Of a stretch of DNA of 64,000 nucleotides, positions 58,437-64,000 are shown in pieces; position 1 is the first letter of the stretch; the number at the start of each line of letters is the position of its first letter. The notes under the pieces are model-generated. The model did not search any database. It was given only the letters and a program-made list of their open reading frames with translations, and was not told the DNA's origin. Position numbers and translations under genes: made by a program. This DNA comes from Flagellimonas profundi (GTDB taxonomy: Bacteria; Bacteroidota; Bacteroidia; Flavobacteriales; Flavobacteriaceae): positions 1 through 64,000 of the forward strand of contig NZ_JAFLNM010000002.1 of NCBI RefSeq assembly GCF_017313275.1, written 5' to 3'.

Positions 58437-59936
58437 ATGACCAAAAAGCTGAATACCGCCGTGCTTAAAAAATTACGTCCCCTTAGGTATCATGATCTGG
58501 ACTGGAAAACGGTCCTCTTTATTTTGGTCGTGCTCTCGGTCTTTATTCGTTTCCCATTCTTTTTTAGGGATTATGTGGATCGCGATGAGAGTACTTTCAT
58601 CCTTATGGGACAGTCTTGGGTAAACGGGCATTTACCCTACACCCAACTTTGGGACCTTAAACCACCTATTACCTTTCTTTATTTTGCCATCATTATCAAA
58701 GTTTTTGGAAAAAGCTTTTTTGCCATTCGATTTTTCGGGGCTCTGACGGTAGCATTGACAAGTTTGTTCACTTATGGCATTGCCACAAAGATCACTTCCA
58801 AAAAAATTGCTTTTTGGGTTGGCATTTTCTGTGTCTTTTTTCAAAGCCTGTTCGGGAGCCTACAAGGAGTAATGTCCGAACATATTTGCACCTTCTTTTT
58901 TGTTGCTGGACTGTATATTCTGTTTTTGAAGAATGACCGAAAGTGGTTCTTTACTTCTGGTCTCCTTTTGGGACTATCGGTTATGACGAAACTGAACATG
59001 GCCTATCCTGTTTTATTTATAGGATGCTACTTTTTATGGCAGGGATTTTATGAAAACCACGCTTGGAAGAACATTAAAAACTTGGTTTTTATGGGCTCAG
59101 GTTTTGTCTTGACCATTGCCTTCATCGCATTGCCGTATTACCTCCAAGGAGACCTACAAATTTGGTGGGAATCTATTTTTGAAGCGCCCTTGGCCTATTC
59201 TGAGGGAAAGTTCCACTCGCCTCTAAAGACCTTGCCCTTCGCAATCATCATTTTAGGCCTACTGATTACCGGGTTTACACTGAAAATAATTGATTGGAAA
59301 GACAAAAAGCTTCAAATTTTAACCGTAGCGGTTTTTGGTATCTTATTATCCTTTATGCAGGCTGGTAAAGTAAACGGGCACTACCTGATTCAACTCTATC
59401 CGTTTATATTGATTCCCTTGGGTATGGCAGTGGCCAAGCTTCCACAAATCCACAAAAAATATAGACCTATCATCATTATCCTGCTGATCTTGATTCCCAT
59501 GGAATCTTATCTGGAATATGGCAATATCATATCCAACAAAACAAAAAAAGGTTCTTTTTATAATGGGGAGGGCGTTGATGTGCCAAGATATATTGAGGAA
59601 CATGGGCTGGAAACCAAGAATATCTTTTTTACAGAGTATCATATTGGATATTGGGTCCTTGGTGAAACACCTCCTACAAAAGCTGCAACACATCCCAGTA
59701 ATATTACCCGTGAGGAATTATTCCCATACATGGATAACCCAAGAGAAACAGGTATGGAAGAACTCCAATACATTATGGAAGTTATACAACCCAAAACCTT
59801 GGTAGCCAGAAAAGGAAAGGAAATCTTTGATAAAAAACTGGTGGATTACAACACCTACATTGATGAGCACCTAGAAAAGCACTACATTTTGGAAGCTAGC
59901 GTGGGGAGAGGACTTATCTACCAACGGTTAGAATGA
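58437..59936 (+). CDS. Glycosyltransferase family 39/ArnT-like membrane protein
   Basis: A 499-residue membrane glycosyltransferase using a lipid-linked sugar donor. About ten transmembrane helices; the first extracytoplasmic loop carries the catalytic acidic pair in FRDYVDRDESTFILMGQ near residue 45-61, and DLKPPITFLYF follows. The C-terminal domain (about 370-499) is soluble. It likely modifies lipid A, protein or polysaccharide at the periplasmic face. Its 3' end borders the decayed bioD remnant. Confidence 0.85.
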   Translation: MTKKLNTAVLKKLRPLRYHDLDWKTVLFILVVLSVFIRFPFFFRDYVDRDESTFILMGQSWVNGHLPYTQLWDLKPPITFLYFAIIIKVFGKSFFAIRFFGALTVALTSLFTYGIATKITSKKIAFWVGIFCVFFQSLFGSLQGVMSEHICTFFFVAGLYILFLKNDRKWFFTSGLLLGLSVMTKLNMAYPVLFIGCYFLWQGFYENHAWKNIKNLVFMGSGFVLTIAFIALPYYLQGDLQIWWESIFEAPLAYSEGKFHSPLKTLPFAIIILGLLITGFTLKIIDWKDKKLQILTVAVFGILLSFMQAGKVNGHYLIQLYPFILIPLGMAVAKLPQIHKKYRPIIIILLILIPMESYLEYGNIISNKTKKGSFYNGEGVDVPRYIEEHGLETKNIFFTEYHIGYWVLGETPPTKAATHPSNITREELFPYMDNPRETGMEELQYIMEVIQPKTLVARKGKEIFDKKLVDYNTYIDEHLEKHYILEASVGRGLIYQRLE

Positions 59937-60093
59937 TTTCTTTAGTGGTGCGGTATGCATCACCACTAAAATAATATCGATTCCAACATTCTTTTGCTTA
60001 AGTTTTTCCATCGTCAATAAAGTGTGATTGATGCTCCCCAAACAGTGTCGGTATCGCTCAGGGGAACCAATGATCCGGCTGTTACAAATAGTT
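59935..60093 (-). pseudogene. bioD: Remnant of bioD (dethiobiotin synthetase)
   Basis: Three pieces of BioD are readable on the minus strand in different frames: AGSLVPLSDTDTV just after the DUF2007 stop, HCLGSINHTLLTMEKLKQKN in a second frame, and IIFSGDAYRTTKEIIL in a third. They match the BioD order (GAGGxxVPL, LGSINHTLLT, GIIFSG) with about 40 residues missing between the first two and frameshifts. The N-terminal P-loop half and the C-terminus are gone. Confidence 0.8.
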
Positions 60094-60480
60094 TTATCTA
60101 GAGGGTCTTGTAATAAAATTGCATTGCATGCATTGGTACTTTCTGGGCTCAAAAAAAGGAAACAGTTTATAGAAGACACTGCTTCTGGAATAATAAATTT
60201 CCGATTTGGTGGCCTTACAATTTGGGCAGACTACTGGATTACCAAAATCGTCGGTAGCGTAGTTACGAACTTCATCAAAAATTTCCTTGGCTTTTTCCTT
60301 ATCGGTCGAATACACTTGTAGCTTAACTCCTCCCAATGCTGCACTGATCAGTGGGTCGGAATTGATGGTGGCCTCATCCCTTAAAAAAACAGGGATGCCC
60401 TCTGCTTCCAGTTTTCCTTTGATAACCACGGCATCTGCTGGAAACTCAAATGTTCCCAAGGTGTAAAATTCGGTTTTCAT
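60094..60480 (-). CDS. DUF2007 domain protein with zinc ribbon
   Basis: A 128-residue cytosolic protein. Residues 1-78 are a DUF2007 (putative signal-transducing) domain: FYTLGTFEFPADAVVIKGKL, GIPVFLRDEATINSDPL, LQVYSTDKEKAKEIF. The C-terminus has two Cys pairs, CPNC and CMQC, that would bind zinc. Intact. Its ATG overlaps the stop of the bioF remnant by 4 bp, so it was probably part of the biotin operon or replaced a partner in it. Confidence 0.82.
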   Translation of the reverse strand: MKTEFYTLGTFEFPADAVVIKGKLEAEGIPVFLRDEATINSDPLISAALGGVKLQVYSTDKEKAKEIFDEVRNYATDDFGNPVVCPNCKATKSEIYYSRSSVFYKLFPFFEPRKYQCMQCNFITRPSR

Positions 60481-60800
60481 GCGTCCAAATATTTATTGAG
60501 CAACAGCAACACTTGTTTTATTCCTTCTTTCGTGTTAAAGGCATGCAAACAAAATCGCAATCGTTACTCACCTTCTTTTACGGTGGGTGAAAGAATAGGT
60601 TTTACATTAAAACCTTCTTGCTGCAATTGGTTTGCTATTCCTTTTTACTTCATCATTTCCTGAAACTAGCACACATTGGATGTCGGACTTACTCGCAATG
60701 AATTTATCAGCTATCTGCAATCGCTCAATTTTTTGTTTAAAATAGTCGATATTTTCAAATAGTTCATGAAAATTTTCTCCATAACACAAATGTAGCACTT
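60477..60800 (-). pseudogene. bioF: Remnant of bioF (8-amino-7-oxononanoate synthase), C-terminal part
   Basis: The minus strand encodes ENIDYFKQKIERLQIADKF, then VLVSGNDEVK; one extra A in the AAAAA run breaks the frame, and the next frame gives IANQLQQEGFNVKPILSPTV, KEGE, an in-frame TAA, then RLRFCLHAFNTKEG. This is the C-terminal third of BioF (QxxGFDVRPILSPTVPxGxERLRICLHxFN). The first two-thirds, with the PLP lysine, are absent. One frameshift and one stop make it non-functional. Confidence 0.85.
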
Positions 60801-60846
60801 ACGGTGATTAAACAGTATCTTAGTCGTTCTTAAACCTTTTCCGAAA

Positions 60847-62643
60847 ATGAAATTTACCATTTCCATTTTAGCACTTTTCTCAGGGCTCTTGATCACGGCC
60901 CAAACCAATACGTATCAAATTTCTTTTGACAATGCCATCCATCACGAGGCAGTTATTGAAGGGAGTTTTCCCGATTTAACTTCGGATACTGTGGAGTTCA
61001 GAATGAGCAGGACTTCTCCCGGACGGTATGCCCTTCACGAATTTGCCAAGAACGTTTATGGTTTTGAAGCTACGGACAGTAAAGGAAACGTTTTAACCGT
61101 TACCCGCCCCAATCCTTATGCCTGGAAAGTTAGCGGACACGATGGCACCATCAACATCAAATATATTTTGTTTGCCAACCGGGGCGGGGGAACTTATTCC
61201 CAAGTGGATGAAACACATGCCCATTTGAACATTCCCGCAACTTTTATGTTTGCCCCTGAATTGAGCGAGCGTAAAATAAAAGTGACTTTTAACGTTCGCG
61301 AAGATTTGGATTGGAAAGTGGCAACGCAACTTCCTTTGGTATCGGGCACCACCTATTCGGCGCCGGACCTTTATTATTTTATGGACAGCCCAACGGAAAT
61401 CAGCAATTTTATGCTTCGTTCTTTTGAGATAGATGGAAAGACCATCAACCTTGCACTCCATCACAATGGCACAGAAGCGGAAGCCGATGAATATTTTGAA
61501 AAAGTAAAAAAAGTGGTGCTGGCCGAAAAAGCGGTCTATGGTGAACTGCCTGATTTTGATTATGGGAACTACACTTTCTTGGCCTGCTACATTCCCAATG
61601 CCTCTGGCGATGGTATGGAGCACCGTAATTCTACCATTTTGATGAGTACCCGCAGTTTGGCCAATGGAGGAATGGAACGCAATATCGGTACGGTATCACA
61701 CGAATTTTTTCATGCGTGGAACGTAGAGCGTATTCGCCCCAAAACGTTGGAGCCATTTGATTTTGAAGCAGCCAATATGAGCGGGGCTCTTTGGTTTGCC
61801 GAAGGCTTTACAAGTTACTATACCGGTTTGATTTTATGCCGAGCCGGACTTTCCTCACCAAAAGATTACGTTGAAGGATTGGCCGGAACATTTAACTATG
61901 TTTGGAACTCCCCTGCCCGACAATTTTTTAACCCCATAGAAATGAGCTTTCAAGCTCCTTTTGTGGATGCGGCAACCTCCGTGGACCCCGTTAACCGAGA
62001 GAATATGTTTATTTCATATTACTCTTATGGAAGTGTTCTGGGCCTGGCCTTAGATCTTTCCCTACGTGAGAATGGATTGACATTGGATGATTTTATGAAG
62101 CTCGTTTGGAAAAAATATGGAGCTACAGAAATTCCATATACCCTTCAAAATCTTCATGATGCGTTAAAAGAATACGCAGGTGATACGTTTGGAGATAATT
62201 TTTTCAATAATTACATCTATAAAAGCAGTATGCCCGATTACCGAGCATTGGCTAAATCGGTCGGTGTTGTTTTGGAACAGCCTAAAACTTCACCCTATTT
62301 CGGGGCCTACGTTTCCATGAGTGCCGATAAATCCGGTTATATGATTCTCAGAAATACGAAAATGGACAGCCCTGCTTACAAGGCCGGTCTGGATAATGGA
62401 GATGTGATTCTGAGCATCAATGATAAGCCCTTTTCAGAGGACCAATCTTTTGATGATTACTTGGGGCAATTCAACCTAGGAGAAGCTTTACAGGTAAAAT
62501 TCAAGAGGTATGGAGCGGAAAAGACCACAGAAATGGTTTTAACACCAAGTCCGGATTATACTTTTAGTTTGATGGAAGATAAGGATCAAAAACCATCAGA
62601 AGAGATGCTCCAACAGCGAAAAGAATGGCTTAAGGTGGAATAA
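60847..62643 (+). CDS. M61 family metallopeptidase with PDZ domain
   Basis: A 598-residue exported protease of the glycyl aminopeptidase family. Signal peptide at about 1-18 (SGLLITAQT). N-terminal beta domain, then the zinc motif HEFFH in TVSHEFFHAWNVERIRP near residue 285 with the distal Glu in LWFAEGFTSYYTG near 314, and a C-terminal PDZ domain (about 490-580: SPAYKAGLDNGDVILSIND). It cleaves small N-terminal residues from peptides. Its promoter region abuts the bioF remnant. Confidence 0.92.
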   Translation: MKFTISILALFSGLLITAQTNTYQISFDNAIHHEAVIEGSFPDLTSDTVEFRMSRTSPGRYALHEFAKNVYGFEATDSKGNVLTVTRPNPYAWKVSGHDGTINIKYILFANRGGGTYSQVDETHAHLNIPATFMFAPELSERKIKVTFNVREDLDWKVATQLPLVSGTTYSAPDLYYFMDSPTEISNFMLRSFEIDGKTINLALHHNGTEAEADEYFEKVKKVVLAEKAVYGELPDFDYGNYTFLACYIPNASGDGMEHRNSTILMSTRSLANGGMERNIGTVSHEFFHAWNVERIRPKTLEPFDFEAANMSGALWFAEGFTSYYTGLILCRAGLSSPKDYVEGLAGTFNYVWNSPARQFFNPIEMSFQAPFVDAATSVDPVNRENMFISYYSYGSVLGLALDLSLRENGLTLDDFMKLVWKKYGATEIPYTLQNLHDALKEYAGDTFGDNFFNNYIYKSSMPDYRALAKSVGVVLEQPKTSPYFGAYVSMSADKSGYMILRNTKMDSPAYKAGLDNGDVILSINDKPFSEDQSFDDYLGQFNLGEALQVKFKRYGAEKTTEMVLTPSPDYTFSLMEDKDQKPSEEMLQQRKEWLKVE

Positions 62644-63174
62644 ATGGTTCTTTACAAACAAGCGGAAAACCTAGAAGAGCTGGAACAAATACTGGATCTT
62701 CAGCAACGTAATTTACCTAAAAACATAACTGAAGAAGAAAGCACAAAAGAGGGTTTTGTAACCGTGGAACACACGTTGGATGTACTCAAAGCCATGAACG
62801 AGGCGTGTGGACATATTATCGCTGTCGATAAAAATCAAGTTGTGGGTTACGCCCTTTGCATGCATCCCAAATTTGCGGAGTATATTGAAGTGCTGCGTCC
62901 TATGTTCCGTGAAATTGATAAAATTTTTGAAGGCAAGTTAAACTATATGGCCATGGGGCAAATTTGTGTGGCCAAAAGTCATCGGGGACAGGGTATTTTC
63001 CGAAAGCTATATCAAACAATGCAAGAAAAATTACCCAAAGGTTTTGATGTGATTGTCACGGAAGTGGACGGTAAGAACAAAAGGTCTTTGGCAGCGCATG
63101 CTACCATTGGTTTTGAAACATTGACCATATACCATTCAGGTGAAAAGGAATGGCATGTTATTGCTTTGAAATAA
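62644..63174 (+). CDS. GNAT family N-acetyltransferase
   Basis: A 176-residue acetyltransferase using acetyl-CoA. The CoA-binding motif A is QICVAKSHRGQGIFRKLY near residue 104-121; EVDGKNKRSLAAHATIGF near 141-158 is motif B. Substrate unknown. Its ATG directly follows the stop of the M61 gene (0 bp), so the two are translated together. Confidence 0.9.
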   Translation: MVLYKQAENLEELEQILDLQQRNLPKNITEEESTKEGFVTVEHTLDVLKAMNEACGHIIAVDKNQVVGYALCMHPKFAEYIEVLRPMFREIDKIFEGKLNYMAMGQICVAKSHRGQGIFRKLYQTMQEKLPKGFDVIVTEVDGKNKRSLAAHATIGFETLTIYHSGEKEWHVIALK

Positions 63175-63208
63175 AAAAGGGCCGCTCCAATGGAAGCGGC
63201 CCTTTTTT
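63173..63208. terminator. Bidirectional intrinsic terminator
   Basis: AAAAAAGGGCCGCT-CCAATGGA-AGCGGCCCTTTTTT between the acetyltransferase and convergent atpC. Confidence 0.92.
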
Positions 63209-63227
63209 GTGAATGAATTCATTTATT

Positions 63228-63506
63228 TTAATCGGCTAGGACGATTATTTTATTGTCTTTCATCTCCACTGTACCACTTGTAATTGCCAAAACAGTCTCT
63301 CCATTGTTTCCTTTGGAAAACTTATCGGCAAAATCCTCGTCAATGGTGATGTTACCTTTCACTTTAACGTTTCCAGCTTGCAATAGGGACACGATAGGTG
63401 CGTGGTTCTCCAACATCTGGAACTCACCATTTACTCCTGGCACGGTAACCGAGGTTACATCGCCTGAGAATAAAGTAGCTTCGGGTGATACTATTTCTAA
63501 ATACAT
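63228..63506 (-). CDS. atpC: F1Fo ATP synthase subunit epsilon
   Basis: A 92-residue epsilon subunit, the N-terminal beta sandwich only: MYLEIVSPEATLFSGDVTSV, GVNGEFQMLENHAPIVSLLQ. It lacks the C-terminal helical domain, as usual in Bacteroidota, so it cannot make the inhibitory extended form. The frame begins five codons earlier at 63521, but MTREN is encoded by a REP-like repeat; homologues begin at MYLEI, hence 63506. Confidence 0.93.
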   Translation of the reverse strand: MYLEIVSPEATLFSGDVTSVTVPGVNGEFQMLENHAPIVSLLQAGNVKVKGNITIDEDFADKFSKGNNGETVLAITSGTVEMKDNKIIVLAD

Positions 63507-63515
63507 ATTTTCTCT

Positions 63516-63591
63516 TGTCATTCCCGTGTAAACGGAAATATTTTAATTTTGACTTAATTAATAATGGACCCCTGCTTTCGCAGGAATGACA
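63516..63591. repeat. REP doublet between atpD and atpC
   Basis: TGTCATTCC at 63516-63524 and its inverse GGAATGACA at 63583-63591 bound a 76 bp element. Each end continues in a small hairpin of the GTCATTCCxGCGAAAGCxGG type: CCGTGTAAACGG and CCTGCGAAAGCAGG (minus strand). The right end touches the atpD stop and the left end enters the 5' side of atpC. Confidence 0.7.

Positions 63592-64000
<409 letters not shown>

Noticed and set aside
60711-60908. 65-residue minus-strand frame crossing the M61 start
   Set aside because: It is part of the bioF remnant in the wrong frame plus the antisense of the M61 promoter and signal peptide.

Overview
The window is a 64 kb stretch of a Bacteroidota chromosome, almost certainly from the family Flavobacteriaceae (a marine Allomuricauda/Muricauda-like genus is a guess). 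The signs are gldD and gldE for gliding motility, the order mutY-ssb-gldE-gldD beside HU and RNase G, four TonB-dependent receptors, DUF3127/DUF3098/DUF4199 proteins, the tiny ribosomal protein bL38, near absence of Shine-Dalgarno sequences, and promoters of the TTG-N19-21-TAnnTTTG type. No rRNA, tRNA, CRISPR array, prophage or transposase gene was seen.

Layout. 1-10 kb: pckA (partial), DUF423, a saccharopine dehydrogenase with an Lrp regulator, ferritin, a zinc membrane protease, alanine dehydrogenase, leuS. 9-12.8 kb: ftsX-DUF3098-uppP-truB and a TonB-like protein. 12.7-18.5 kb: a thioredoxin-like protein, then a TetR-ABC-HlyD-TolC export operon whose ABC ATPase has lost its catalytic motifs. 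18.6-26.8 kb: tag, two small envelope genes, aat, DUF3127, a histidine kinase, HIT, greA, a Rieske-like lipoprotein, two oxidoreductases. 26.8-32.8 kb: a vitamin region with a TPP riboswitch in front of a TonB receptor, and upstream the overlapping genes DUF77 (thiamine-binding), PnuC-like transporter, NadR-like kinase and DUF4301. 32.8-41.8 kb: a phosphopantetheinyl transferase, ahcY, DUF3332, a D-threonine aldolase-like enzyme, rplU-rpmA, DUF4199 and an M16 protease pair. 41.8-45 kb: a copper-type TonB receptor with a Cys/Met-rich partner, divergent from a lipoprotein across a symmetric CRP/FNR-type promoter. 45-50.7 kb: gldD, gldE, ssb, mutY, HU, bL38, RNase G. 50.7-60 kb: a six-hairpin glycosidase, recX, a JmjC/cupin protein, a TonB receptor divergent from a MocR-type regulator that lacks the PLP lysine, and a family 39 glycosyltransferase. 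60-64 kb: remnants of bioF and bioD, an M61 peptidase, an acetyltransferase, and atpC/atpD (partial).

The most interesting items are the DUF4301/NadR-like/PnuC-like/DUF77 cluster next to a thi-box receptor (a candidate thiamine salvage system with an enzyme resembling UDP-sugar pyrophosphorylases), the degenerate ABC exporter, the MocR regulator with Lys replaced by Gln, the bidirectional copper promoter, the decayed biotin genes, and REP doublets that have entered leuS in frame and split atpD from atpC. All functional statements rest on reading motifs by eye; no database search was run.
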